DNA of 64,000 bases from Mycobacterium marseillense (lineage in GTDB: Bacteria > Actinomycetota > Actinomycetes > Mycobacteriales > Mycobacteriaceae), in assembly GCF_010731675.1 (NCBI RefSeq), contig NZ_AP022584.1:3782001-3846000 (forward strand). The letters are read 5' to 3'. Each line of letters opens with the position of its first letter. Position 1 is the stretch's first letter. Under the pieces are notes generated by a model, which worked only from the letters and a program-made list of their open reading frames with translations, was not told where the DNA came from and did no database searches. This document shows positions 35,442-44,612 of this stretch, in pieces. The position numbers and the translations under genes were made by a program.

Positions 35442-36010
35442 GGTGGCCCGAGGGGCGGCGACATCGGAGTGCGACGCGTCGTTCACAAACGCGGACCTTG
35501 GCAGCGTTCGCGACAACCTCACTGCGCCAGGTCCTTCCGATCGCCATTTGGTGACAAACCTTTGCAGGTTCGGTTAAGCCGGGGTTAGCATCAGGGACAG
35601 GCGATGAAGCTCGCCTTAACCGCCACATCGGCTGATGGCTTCTACCCGTGACTACGTCGGGTAGAAGGCGGTGGGGCGATTGGCGCATCTTCCCAACCTC
35701 TTTGTTTCGCACTGTGGTGCGCGCGCTGACGTCGAGCGACGTCCGGCACCACACGGGCGCTCCCCCGCCCGTGCACCGCCTCACGCATATCGGCTGATTG
35801 CGACGCCCGTATCTGATTGGCGTCGCGATGGGCCACCTCGACGCGCATCGGCGAGTCTTCGCGAACGACTTTTCATGAAATGCAGATGCCTTTTGTCACC
35901 ACGGGGCCGGAACGCAGACAGCCGCAATCGCTTCCATCCCGACAGCGGTTCTTGCGGTACCCGGCGCCGCCAGTCCCACCGCGGCCGATTGAGCAAGGGA
36001 GCTCGAAAAA
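35442..36010. other. 569-bp intergenic region before the PPE gene
   Basis: No convincing coding region is seen. The first half holds several stem-loops (separate entry), and the second half probably holds the PPE promoter and an AAGGGAG ribosome site at 35995-36001. It marks the boundary between the catabolic block and the accessory block. Confidence 0.5.
35557..35667. other. Cluster of three stem-loops, possible terminator or structured RNA
   Basis: Stems are AACCT/AGGTT (35557-35570), CGGTTAAG/CTTAACCG (35571-35578 with 35615-35622) and a perfect 10-bp CTTCTACCCG/CGGGTAGAAG with a 9-base loop (35639-35667). No U-tract follows. They may end the sulfotransferase transcript or form a leader RNA. 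No known riboswitch class was recognised. Confidence 0.4.
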
Positions 36011-37396
36011 ATGGATTTCGGAATGCTTGCACCGGAGATCAACTCCGCCAGCATCTACGCCGGGCCCGGTCCGGGACCCATGTTGGCCGCAGCGGCGGCC
36101 TGGGACCAACTCTCTGCCGAGTTACATTACACGGCAACATCTTACGGATCGGTGGTGTCCGGGCTGACCGCCGGGTCATGGCTGGGTGCCTCGTCAGCCG
36201 CGATGGCGGCGGCCGCCGCACCCTACGTGGCGTGGATGACCACGACCGCGATCCAGGCTGAGCAAGCCGCCACGCAGGCCAGGGCGGCAGCGGCGGCTTT
36301 CGAGGCGGCGTTCGCGATGACGGTGCCGCCGCCGGTGGTAGCGGCCAACCGCAGTCTGCTGATGACATTGATCGCGACGAACATCCTTGGGCAGAACACC
36401 GCGGCGATCGCGGCCACCCAAGCCGAATACATGGAGATGTGGGCCCAAGACGCTGCCGCGATGTACGGCTACGCGGGATCCTCGGCAGCCGCATCGACAT
36501 TCACGCCGTTCACCCCGCCACCGCCGACCACGGACCCCGCGGGCATGGCCGGCCAGGGCGACGCGGTCGGAGAGTCACTCGTGTCCAACGGACCCCAGGT
36601 GATGTCTGCGCTCAACCAGGCAGTACACGGGTTGGCAATACCCGCCACAACGGCGGCGCCTTTGCTAACTCTGCCCACTGCGCTGGATCCCACCACCCTG
36701 ATCACTATCCTCACCCTGATCGCGATTCCGCTGATATCGATCGACATACCGATAGCAACGACCGGTGTCGTCGCGTCGACGACGAGTGCAACGGCATCGT
36801 TCACATCGGCAGGAACCACCTACCGCGGCTTCATGATCAACGCCGACCGCGATTATGCGGCAGGCAAAGGGCCATTCACCGGCTACGGGCCGGGTGGTGA
36901 AATGGTGCCCCAATGGATTTTCGGCGGCCCGAACGCTTTGACCGAAACACCCAGCGCTGCACCGCTTCCGGTGGCCGCCGGCGTGGGGCGGGGGGCGACG
37001 GTCGGCGCGCTGTCGGTACCTCGCGGGTGGACCGCGTCCGCGCCAGCGTTCCGCACCGCCGCCTATGCGCTGCCGCTTACCGCGGTTGAGGCGGCCCCCG
37101 AGATGGTTGCAGGTAGTTCCGGCAACCTGTTCAGCGAAATGGCATTGGCCGGCATGGCAGGGCGCGCCGCCGGCACCACGGCCGGCTTTGCGCGCGGAAA
37201 TGAGCGCATCAGGGCGGATCCCCGCGAAAAACCGAAGCCCGCACAGCGACCACAGGGCGAGCCGGTACCCGAAATCGCCGCCGAGTTACGGGAACTCGCG
37301 TCGCGGGCGCAATCGCTCCTTGCCAAACTGCACGACAGCGGTCTGATGAACGAGCAGGAAGTTTCAGAGCAAAAGCGCCGCTTTCTCGGTAGCTAG
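36011..37396 (+). CDS. PPE family protein (PPE-SVP subgroup) with SHOCT-like C-terminus
   Basis: A 461-residue protein. The PPE domain (residues 1-180) starts [18 protein letters not shown], with APE in place of PPE, and has the WxG turn GSWLG (Trp57). A proline-rich spacer and a hydrophobic middle follow, then the SVP motif SVPRGW at 335-340. The last 37 residues ([19 protein letters not shown] plus KRRFLGS) look like a SHOCT domain, unusual here. There is no adjacent PE gene. PPE proteins are exported by type VII (ESX) systems, usually with a PE partner. Confidence 0.92.
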   Translation: MDFGMLAPEINSASIYAGPGPGPMLAAAAAWDQLSAELHYTATSYGSVVSGLTAGSWLGASSAAMAAAAAPYVAWMTTTAIQAEQAATQARAAAAAFEAAFAMTVPPPVVAANRSLLMTLIATNILGQNTAAIAATQAEYMEMWAQDAAAMYGYAGSSAAASTFTPFTPPPPTTDPAGMAGQGDAVGESLVSNGPQVMSALNQAVHGLAIPATTAAPLLTLPTALDPTTLITILTLIAIPLISIDIPIATTGVVASTTSATASFTSAGTTYRGFMINADRDYAAGKGPFTGYGPGGEMVPQWIFGGPNALTETPSAAPLPVAAGVGRGATVGALSVPRGWTASAPAFRTAAYALPLTAVEAAPEMVAGSSGNLFSEMALAGMAGRAAGTTAGFARGNERIRADPREKPKPAQRPQGEPVPEIAAELRELASRAQSLLAKLHDSGLMNEQEVSEQKRRFLGS

Positions 37397-38610
37397 TGAC
37401 CAGCGGGGCGACGTAGCATGCCCGAGGCCAGGACAGCCGCGACCATCCAAACTGCCGCGTATCCGAATGCCGCCGTTGGGGAAGCGAGTGTGTACAAAAG
37501 CCCGGCAACCACCGTGGCGACGACATCGCCGATGGCCTGTACGACACCCAACACACCAAACCCGCTGCCACGCAGGTGGTCCGGCAGTAGCTGCGCTACC
37601 ACCGCGGATTCGGTGGGCTCGGCCAACCCGATACCGGCGCCGGCGGCGCCGAAGGCCACCACAAGCGGCCATATGCCGCTCCCCCCGGCGGCGAAAAGGC
37701 CGTATCCGATCACGTACACCGCGGCCCCTGCGGCGAAGACGACCCGCGGTCCGGCGCGGTCGTACCATCGGCCGGCGATCAATGAGGCCAGCGTCGCAAT
37801 CACGTTGTGGCTGGCATAGATCAGGATGGCGAGCGACGTGGCGGCGGCGAGAGATCGCTGTGGTGTGGTGAGTAGCTGCGTGGCGCGAAGGATCAGCAGC
37901 GTCGTGGCGACGTTGCCGAATTCAAAGAGCGCTACCGGCGCCAGCGCGCGAAGCATGCCGGCGTCGCGCAAGGCCGCCAGATCGAGCCGTCGGTTCGGCG
38001 CGACTTGACTGACGGCCCGACTGCGGCGCCGGCCTTCTCGCGCGGCCACATAGATCGCGATGGCGGCGAACAGACCCGGGATCGCGGCCAATAGCAGAGC
38101 CGGGCGCACGCCGACCAAAGCCACGAGGCCGGCCGCCAGGAGCGGACCGGCGACCGCGCCAAGGTTGTCGCCGGCCCGCTCCAGGCCGAACGCCCTACCG
38201 TGAGCTGCGGTTGGGGTGATGGATGCCAAAAGGGCGTCGCGAGACGGCGAACGCAACCCACGCGAGACCCAGGCCAGCGCGCGCAAGACTCCCGCTTGCC
38301 ACACCGTGGCGGCCAGCCCAATGGCGCCCGTGGCAAAAGCGGTGCCGAGATAGCCACCCGATGCGGTGCGCGCCCGCTTGCGGGGATCGTTGGCCAACGG
38401 GCCGCCCGCCAACTGCATCACCCCGACCAGGGCGTCGCTCAAGCCGTCGATGACACCCAGGGCTGCCGCGGAGCCGTGCAGTGTGCCGGTCAGGAAACTT
38501 GGTAGCAGCGCGGTAGTGATTTCGTGACCGGAGTCGGAGAAGAAGCTCGCCGCACCGACCGCGCCCACGCCCGGAGTCAACCAGCGCTCGTCCTTCCTGA
38601 TGCCGGTCAT
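37393..38610 (-). CDS. Major facilitator superfamily transporter
   Basis: A 405-residue protein from ATG 38610 with about 12 hydrophobic segments and the MFS loop [19 protein letters not shown] after segment 4. Its ATG overlaps the stop of the phosphatase gene (ATGA). Its end overlaps the convergent PPE gene by four bases. Substrate unknown; the [14 protein letters not shown] pattern is typical of a widespread uncharacterised MFS group. Confidence 0.88.
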   Translation of the reverse strand: MTGIRKDERWLTPGVGAVGAASFFSDSGHEITTALLPSFLTGTLHGSAAALGVIDGLSDALVGVMQLAGGPLANDPRKRARTASGGYLGTAFATGAIGLAATVWQAGVLRALAWVSRGLRSPSRDALLASITPTAAHGRAFGLERAGDNLGAVAGPLLAAGLVALVGVRPALLLAAIPGLFAAIAIYVAAREGRRRSRAVSQVAPNRRLDLAALRDAGMLRALAPVALFEFGNVATTLLILRATQLLTTPQRSLAAATSLAILIYASHNVIATLASLIAGRWYDRAGPRVVFAAGAAVYVIGYGLFAAGGSGIWPLVVAFGAAGAGIGLAEPTESAVVAQLLPDHLRGSGFGVLGVVQAIGDVVATVVAGLLYTLASPTAAFGYAAVWMVAAVLASGMLRRPAGH

Positions 38611-39179
38611 TGCGCCTTGCGGTCGTAGAAATCGACCCCCCAACGTCTCCCGCGGCGGCTGATCTGGTTGTAGCACGCCGTGCGTTGCCCAACCCCGTCC
38701 AGTTCATGATCAAGCATTCGAAGGAGCGCAGTGTTGAACGCGTCGTGGGACACCATTACCAAGGGGCCGTTGTCGTATTCCCGTACCAACTCGCTAAAGG
38801 CGGCCAACGCGCGGACCGCTAGCGCTTGGGCGGGCTCGACGCCAGGCGCGGCGTCCACACTGCCGAACCGTGCTTCAACTTGAACGCGTGGCTCACCGGT
38901 CCACGGCCCATAGTCGCGATCATTGAGCCGCTCGTCGATCCTTACCGGGACGCGCGCCGCGACGCCGATTGCTTCCGCCGTGGCAACCGCGCGCTGCAGC
39001 GGGCTGCTGATGACGCACGTCGGCCGAAACACCGAAAGCGCTTCGGCGAGCCGGGTGACCTCCCCCTGCCCGACCTCATCGAGCGGTGGGTCAGAGTGGC
39101 CGCGTAAGCGGTCGTCGGCATTGAGGGCCGTCCGTCCGTGCCGTGCCAAGTAGACACGGTCGACACCGTTGACGGGCAT
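38607..39179 (-). CDS. Histidine phosphatase family protein
   Basis: A 190-residue protein with the phosphoglycerate-mutase-like RHG motif (YLARHGRTALN; His14), the second-site GPWTGE region and VMVSHDAF with the second active His. AAGGAG precedes the ATG at 39179. It would hydrolyse a phosphate ester by a phospho-His intermediate. It is coupled to the MFS gene, and divergent from the NUDIX/Hyc operon. Substrate unknown. Confidence 0.88.
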   Translation of the reverse strand: MPVNGVDRVYLARHGRTALNADDRLRGHSDPPLDEVGQGEVTRLAEALSVFRPTCVISSPLQRAVATAEAIGVAARVPVRIDERLNDRDYGPWTGEPRVQVEARFGSVDAAPGVEPAQALAVRALAAFSELVREYDNGPLVMVSHDAFNTALLRMLDHELDGVGQRTACYNQISRRGRRWGVDFYDRKAQ

Positions 39180-39397
39180 GGTTCTCCTTCTGTCCGGCAG
39201 GAGCCATCAACCCGTGTGGGCGGTTCGGACACGTAACGTCATCCCGGCGGAGATCCATCGCCTTGCGCCCAGCCTACCGACGAAGCGATAAATCCTCGCC
39301 ACAAGTGGCATAACGGTTGGAGTACCGTCATCGCTTGACCGGCTACCGGACTGTTGATTAACTGACATTGACCGTTTGACTGGCGATGGTGCCCGCC

Positions 39398-39413
39398 CGG
39401 AAGTTGACTTCCG
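39398..39413. promoter_or_regulatory. Palindrome CGGAAGT-TG-ACTTCCG upstream of the NUDIX/Hyc operon
   Basis: A perfect 7+2+7 palindrome 44 bp before the NUDIX GTG in the 278-bp divergent space. It resembles the DosR consensus at 13 of 20 positions by my alignment, which is suggestive only. The rest of the space shows no gene. Confidence 0.5.
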
Positions 39414-39457
39414 AACCGCCACAAGGCTGATGGCCCCTGCGAACGAAGGAGTCGCAG

Positions 39458-39955
39458 GTGACCTCTTTGCCTTACTCTGCGCCGGGACGCAGGAGCATAA
39501 CGACATCCCTCAAGGATCCCCCGGTTGAATTGCGTTGTGCCGTAGCGGTCGTCCGCGGTGATGCCGTCCTGCTGGTGCAGCGCCCTGACCGCGGCGATTG
39601 GGTGTTACCCGGCGGCCGTCCACATCCGCAGGAGGGGCTGGCGTCATGCGCGCGGCGGGAAACCCGCGAGGAGACGGGTCTCGACGTCTTCCCCAACAGG
39701 TGCGCCCTCGTCCTTGAAGTCAACGACCCTGTTACCCGGCGTCGCGTGGTGGAAGTCGTGTTCATCGCCGAAGAATTCGACACCGCTTCACAGCCGGCCG
39801 GTGAGGCGGGCCGTCCGCCGGCGTGGGTCCGATGGGACCAACTCAAGACGCTCACCCTGCACCCGCCCATCGCCGGCTTCCTCCCCGACCTGCGCCGCGG
39901 CGGATATGCCCGTTACCTCGGCAACATGTGGCGTCCGGATTGGGACGACCGATGA
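39458..39955 (+). CDS. NUDIX hydrolase
   Basis: A 165-residue protein from GTG 39458, with AAGGAG six bases upstream. The Nudix box is GGRPHPQEGLASCARRETRE plus ETGL at residues about 52-74, with all key Glu residues present. It hydrolyses a nucleoside-diphosphate-linked compound, unknown here. Its stop overlaps the hycD start (ATGA), so it is the first gene of the hyc operon, an unexpected partner for a membrane complex. Confidence 0.9.
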   Translation: MTSLPYSAPGRRSITTSLKDPPVELRCAVAVVRGDAVLLVQRPDRGDWVLPGGRPHPQEGLASCARRETREETGLDVFPNRCALVLEVNDPVTRRRVVEVVFIAEEFDTASQPAGEAGRPPAWVRWDQLKTLTLHPPIAGFLPDLRRGGYARYLGNMWRPDWDDR

Positions 39956-40911
39956 CCAGCCTGCCACTGCCCGTCGTCCAGATCCTGCAAGTGCTGACCG
40001 TGGTGGCCGGTGCACCGGTCATCAGTGGATTCATCGCCTGGTTTGAGGCGAGGCTGCAGGGTCGCCGTGGGCCGCGGATTCTGCAGCCGTATTTCGACTT
40101 GGCCAAGCTGTTTTCCAAGGAAAGCCTTGCGCCGGTGGGCGCCGGTGTGTTCTTTCTTTTCGCGCCGGTGGTGTCCCTCGCCTGTTATCTGACTGTGCCG
40201 ATGCTTATTCCGGTACTCACCAGCTATCCACTGCCGCTGGGGTACATGGGCGATATCCTCGGCGGCGGTCTCATCCTGGCGTTTGCGAGCTTCGTCGTCG
40301 CGGTCGCCGCGGCCGAGACCGGCGACAGTTACGCACAATTGGCGTCCAGCCGCGCCAAGACGTTCTCCGCCATCACAGAGCCGGTTATGCTGCTCGTTGT
40401 TTTCGCCGTCGCGATGATCACGACCACTGATCTCCCCTACGTTCTGGGCGCGGCGGTGCGCAGCGGTCCCGATCAGATCGTGCGCCCCGCGCATCTATTG
40501 GCCTCGGCGGCGCTCTTCATGGTCATCCTCTACGAAACCGGACGAATCCCCGTCGAAACCCACACCGGCACTACTGAATTCGGAATGATTGAAGCCGGCC
40601 GTTCGTTCGAACACTCCGATCCGCAGTTAGCCTTGCTGCAGTGGGGGTCAGCGGCCAAACAGCTTGTCCTGTATGTAATCGTTCTCAACGTTTTCGTGGC
40701 CCCCTGGGGCATGGCCTCCACCACCGGGCCACTTGACGTTGCGTTGGCGATTCCGGCGCTACTGGGCAAGGCGGCGCTACTGGGATGCGCGATCGCGGTA
40801 TTGGACAACAGCTTCGCCAAATTGCGGCTGTTCAAGATCACCGAATTCGTATCGGCCGCGCTGCTGCTCTCGGTTCTCGCCGTATTCACCCTGTATTTGG
40901 GAGGTGGCTGA
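39952..40911 (+). CDS. hycD: HycD/NuoH-like membrane subunit
   Basis: A 319-residue protein from ATG 39952 with about eight membrane segments. The NuoH/HyfC signature RRGPRILQPYFDLAKLFSKE follows the first segment, and the cytoplasmic loop ETGRIPVETHTGTTEFGMIE carries the conserved acids. It matches M. tuberculosis HycD (Rv0084). In complex I and group 4 hydrogenases this subunit links the hydrophilic arm to the proton channels. Coupled to the NUDIX and hycP genes. Confidence 0.9.
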   Translation: MTSLPLPVVQILQVLTVVAGAPVISGFIAWFEARLQGRRGPRILQPYFDLAKLFSKESLAPVGAGVFFLFAPVVSLACYLTVPMLIPVLTSYPLPLGYMGDILGGGLILAFASFVVAVAAAETGDSYAQLASSRAKTFSAITEPVMLLVVFAVAMITTTDLPYVLGAAVRSGPDQIVRPAHLLASAALFMVILYETGRIPVETHTGTTEFGMIEAGRSFEHSDPQLALLQWGSAAKQLVLYVIVLNVFVAPWGMASTTGPLDVALAIPALLGKAALLGCAIAVLDNSFAKLRLFKITEFVSAALLLSVLAVFTLYLGGG

Positions 40912-41594
40912 TGAGCCTGCCGGCAGCCAGCCACACGGTGCCCACCGTCTTCGACGGCATCGCCAACACTGTCGCGGTCGTCATGCTGTTACTCGAATTC
41001 GGGATGCTGCGCGCGGCCCTGCTGCGCTCGCAGGTACGCCTGTATGCGGGGCAGTCGCTGGCTGTCAGTGTGCTCGCCGCCGTCGTTGCCTACGGCCGCG
41101 ACGTCCCGGAGTTGTATGCGCTGGCCGCTCTTTCGCTATTGCTCAAGGTGGTGGTCGTGCCCCTGGTCGTCCTCGCGCTGTTGCGCGATGCGCGCGCCGA
41201 GATCGCGGGCAGCGGCGCGGTGGGGGTGGCCAATCAGGTGCTGGTGGCGATCGGCGTCACCGCGTTCGGCTTCTTCTCGGTTGGTGTCTTGGGCATCCAC
41301 TCAGCTGTGCTGCCCACCACCGCGTTGAGCCTCTCGGTCGCCGTCGTGCTGGTCGCGTTCGTGTTGATGATCATGCGCCGAGACGTCGTGAGCCAGGCCA
41401 TCGGATTCTTCTCGCTGGAAAACGGCGTTTCGTTGGCGAGCCTGGTGGTGGCGGCAGGCATGCCGCTGATTCTCGAGGTGGCGTTCCTGTTCGATCTGCT
41501 CGTCGCAGTCGTAGTTTTCGGGGTGTTGATGCGAACCCATCACCGCCGCACCCGCTCACTGTCCACCGACACCCTCGACCAGCTGAGGGGGTAG
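40911..41594 (+). CDS. hycP: HycP/HyfE-like membrane protein
   Basis: A 227-residue protein with about seven membrane segments (AVVMLLLEFGMLRAALL, LYALAALSLLLKVVVVPLV). It matches HyfE/HycP (Rv0085 in M. tuberculosis), a NuoK-like membrane subunit. Its ATG overlaps the hycD stop by one base (TGATG). Start chosen by this overlap, as the longer frame only shadows hycD. Confidence 0.88.
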   Translation: MSLPAASHTVPTVFDGIANTVAVVMLLLEFGMLRAALLRSQVRLYAGQSLAVSVLAAVVAYGRDVPELYALAALSLLLKVVVVPLVVLALLRDARAEIAGSGAVGVANQVLVAIGVTAFGFFSVGVLGIHSAVLPTTALSLSVAVVLVAFVLMIMRRDVVSQAIGFFSLENGVSLASLVVAAGMPLILEVAFLFDLLVAVVVFGVLMRTHHRRTRSLSTDTLDQLRG

Positions 41595-41598
41595 CGAG

Positions 41599-43113
41599 AT
41601 GTCGTTCCCGCTGGTGGTTTTGGTGCTCGTGCCAGCCCTGACCACCTTGGCGTGCGTCGTCGTGCCCCGTCGGGTAGCCGCCACGCTGACTGTTGCCACC
41701 GGGATTGCCGCGTTTGCATTCGCAGTGGCGCTGGTCGCCCCGGCGAACGAACACACACTGACAGCACTGCGCTATCTGCGTGCCGATGCGTTGTCGGTCG
41801 TTTTCGTGTTGGGCACCGCGTTCTTGTACATGACGACTGCCATCTACGCCGTCGGCTATCAGGCGGCCGAAGCCGCCCGGGTCGCCACCGGCGCAGAAGA
41901 CCGGCATGTGTTTGCGCGCTACAGTCGGTTCTTTTACGTCGGTCTCAATGCCTTCGCGTGGTCGATGCTGGCCGCGCCACTGGTCAACGGGTTGGCGCTG
42001 CTATGGATAGCCGTCGAGATCACGACGGTCGTGTCGGCGCTGCTGGTGGCCCTGGACGACACCGAGGGCGCCACTGAGGCGGCGTGGAAGTACGTGTTGA
42101 TCGCCTCTTCCGGCCTTGGGATCGCGTTGTTGGCAACAATTTTCATGTACTACTCCGGATCCACCGTCCTCGGCGAATCCTACGACTTGGCGTTCGATCC
42201 GCTGGTGCGTGGTGCCGCAAAGATGCCGCACACGCCGGTGGCGCTCGCCTTCGTGCTGGCCGTCGTCGGCTTCGGCACCAAGGTTGGACTGTTCCCGGTG
42301 CACACCTGGCTGCCTGACGCGCACGCCGAAGCACCCACCCCCGTTTCGGCGCTCTTGTCAGGATCGCTTCTGGCGGTCTCGTTCTACGCGATCCTGCGGT
42401 TCTATCAGATCTCCGTCGTCCCCCTCGGCTCTCGCTTCCCGCAACTCGTGCTGCTGGTATTCGGCGTGGCCTCGCTCCTGCTGGCAGCGTTGTATCTGCT
42501 GGAGCAGCGTGACATCAAACGGCTACTCGCTTATTCAAGCGTCGAACACATGGGCATCCTGACAATCGGGGTGAGCTTCGGCGTTCCGCTCGCCTTGACC
42601 GGTGTGTTGCTCCACGTCCTGGCTCATGCCGCTGCGAAGGGAAATGCGTTCATGGGTGCTGGAGTGATGGTGCGCAAATACGGCACCAAAGAACTTCACC
42701 GCATTCGGGATGCGATGTCGCGGCTGCCATGGTCGGCGCCGATGTTTCTGTTAGCGGTATTGGCATTGGGCGCGATGCCACCGTTCGGCTTGTTCCGCAG
42801 TGAATTTCAGATCGTCGCCGGAGGGCTGACCGACCACCGCAATGCCGCCGCGGTTGTGCTGGTCTGCCTCGTCACCGTCGCGTTCACCGGCCTCACCGCC
42901 GCCACCACGTGGATGCTGTTCGCACCCTCGCGGGTCGAGGGGCCGGGAGCCGCGGCAGCAGCCGCGATGGAGCGGGGGGAGCCCAGCACCTGGATGGTGG
43001 TCCCGGTGCTGATGGGCCTGGGGGCATTGCTGCTGCTCGGGCTGTCCCCGCCGGGCGATCTGATCCAACTACTCACCCACGCGGCGAATGATTTGGCGGG
43101 AGTGGGCCGATGA
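41599..43113 (+). CDS. hycQ: HycQ/HyfF-like proton-translocating antiporter subunit
   Basis: A 504-residue Mrp/NuoL-type protein with about 14 membrane segments. Conserved proton-path residues appear in LLWIAVEITTVVSALL (Glu), GFGTKVGLFPVHTWLPDAHA (Lys, His) and KRLLAYSSVEHMG. It matches Rv0086. Predicted to move protons across the membrane, driven by conformational change from the hydrophilic arm. It overlaps hycE by four bases. Confidence 0.9.
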   Translation: MSFPLVVLVLVPALTTLACVVVPRRVAATLTVATGIAAFAFAVALVAPANEHTLTALRYLRADALSVVFVLGTAFLYMTTAIYAVGYQAAEAARVATGAEDRHVFARYSRFFYVGLNAFAWSMLAAPLVNGLALLWIAVEITTVVSALLVALDDTEGATEAAWKYVLIASSGLGIALLATIFMYYSGSTVLGESYDLAFDPLVRGAAKMPHTPVALAFVLAVVGFGTKVGLFPVHTWLPDAHAEAPTPVSALLSGSLLAVSFYAILRFYQISVVPLGSRFPQLVLLVFGVASLLLAALYLLEQRDIKRLLAYSSVEHMGILTIGVSFGVPLALTGVLLHVLAHAAAKGNAFMGAGVMVRKYGTKELHRIRDAMSRLPWSAPMFLLAVLALGAMPPFGLFRSEFQIVAGGLTDHRNAAAVVLVCLVTVAFTGLTAATTWMLFAPSRVEGPGAAAAAAMERGEPSTWMVVPVLMGLGALLLLGLSPPGDLIQLLTHAANDLAGVGR

Positions 43114-44612
43114 CCACCGCGGCTACGAGAGAACTCCTACTGCCGCTTCCCCAATGGCGCGCAGAAGTACTGGACCGCCTTCGCGGTGGTGCGCGCTTCG
43201 GGGGGATGTATTGCACCCACCAAGACGAGGATGCACAGATGCGGGCTCTGCTGGTCACCCGTATGGGCGTGGAGTGCATATCAGCCGAACTAGCGCCCGA
43301 ACCGGACGGCGAGTTGACCTATCCGTCCTTGACACCCGATGTGCCCGCGGCGTTTTGGTACGAACGCGCCCTGCGCGACTTGTCCGGGGTGATGCCGCTA
43401 GGTCACCCCCGGTTGGATCCCCTCCTGCTGCCCTGGGAGCCCGGCCAACAGCGTCCCCGGCCCGGGCGCCGCGAACCCGCGGGCGAGGTACCGGCCAGCG
43501 ACCGGCAAGGCCCGGTCGATGTGAGTGGGCACGGTGTGTTTACGCTGCCGCTGGGACCGGTTCGCTCAGGCGTGTACGAGTCGATCGAGTTCCTCATCGA
43601 AACGCCGGGAGAAGACGTCCCGCACTTCAATATTCGTCCCCACTACAAGCACCGTGGCATCGCCAAACGCTTCGAAGGCCTCGGCGTCGACGACGCCGTT
43701 CTCATCGCCGAACGCGTCGAAGGCATCTCCAGTGTCGCCCATGCCCTCGCGTTCGCTCATGCGGTGGAGAGCTTGTCCGATGTTGAGCTCCCGCCACGCG
43801 CCGGGCTCCTTCGCGTCATCCACGCGGAACTCGAGCGCATCGCCAACCATCTCGACGTGGTCGTGCGCCTGTGCGACGCCGCCGGACTCGCCGTGGGCAA
43901 TGCCCGCTTTGGCTGGCACAAAGAGGCGGTCATGCGGCTGGTATCGCAGTTGTGCGGCAACAGGTTTGGCCGCTCTGTGGTGCGCATCGGCGGCGTTGCC
44001 GCGCCACCGCGCATGAGTCCGGCCGCCCTACACGCCACCATTGACCTCGCGGCACAACGAATCCGCGCGGATCGGCGTGCGTTGATGGAAAGCCCGTCCT
44101 TCCTGGACCGCATCCGCGGCACCGGTCGGCTGGACGCGAAGCTGGCGGCCTCTCATGGAGCGTTGGGACCGGTCGGTCGCGGCTCGGGATTCGACGACGA
44201 CGCCCGCCTCCATCGCTCATATGACGGATACTCGGAATTACCCGGGTTCGAGCCCGCCATGAGTGCCGACTGCGACGCGATGGCGCGACTGCGGGTGCGG
44301 TGGGCCGAGATTGACACCGCGGTCGCTCTGGTCCAACACGCCTGCCAGCGCCTCGGCGACACGGCGGATCACGATCTTGCGGTTCCGGTCGAACCACGTG
44401 ATGGGTTCGCTACCGGCTGGGCGGAGTCGCCACAGGGCGAGGTCCTCTACGGCCTGGAGGTACGCGAGGGCCGCGTCGGGCGCTGTTTTGCCCGCAGCGC
44501 CTCACTGCACAACATGGTGCTCTTCCATGACGTGTTCCACGGCGACGTCTTCACCGATTTCCCGTTCATCGAGGCCAGCTTCGGCTTGTGTTACGCCGGG
44601 GTGGCGATGTAG
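43110..44612 (+). CDS. hycE: HycE-like large subunit lacking N-terminal NiFe ligands
   Basis: A 500-residue protein: NuoC-like N-terminus (1-110), then the 49-kDa/NiFe-large fold from residue about 140. The first ligand motif of NiFe hydrogenases, RVCGICG, is here RVEGISS (Glu204, Ser207). The C-terminus ends FPFIEASFGLCYAGVAM without the second Cys-x2-Cys pair. So nickel cannot bind in the known way. It matches M. tuberculosis HycE (Rv0087). It is closer to energy-converting hydrogenase-related complexes than to formate hydrogenlyase. Confidence 0.88.
   Translation: MTTAATRELLLPLPQWRAEVLDRLRGGARFGGMYCTHQDEDAQMRALLVTRMGVECISAELAPEPDGELTYPSLTPDVPAAFWYERALRDLSGVMPLGHPRLDPLLLPWEPGQQRPRPGRREPAGEVPASDRQGPVDVSGHGVFTLPLGPVRSGVYESIEFLIETPGEDVPHFNIRPHYKHRGIAKRFEGLGVDDAVLIAERVEGISSVAHALAFAHAVESLSDVELPPRAGLLRVIHAELERIANHLDVVVRLCDAAGLAVGNARFGWHKEAVMRLVSQLCGNRFGRSVVRIGGVAAPPRMSPAALHATIDLAAQRIRADRRALMESPSFLDRIRGTGRLDAKLAASHGALGPVGRGSGFDDDARLHRSYDGYSELPGFEPAMSADCDAMARLRVRWAEIDTAVALVQHACQRLGDTADHDLAVPVEPRDGFATGWAESPQGEVLYGLEVREGRVGRCFARSASLHNMVLFHDVFHGDVFTDFPFIEASFGLCYAGVAM

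Noticed and set aside
35442..36010. M-box, SAM-IV or cobalamin riboswitch before the PPE gene
   Set aside because: M-box elements are known before some mycobacterial PPE genes, but the conserved core sequences of these classes are not visible here.
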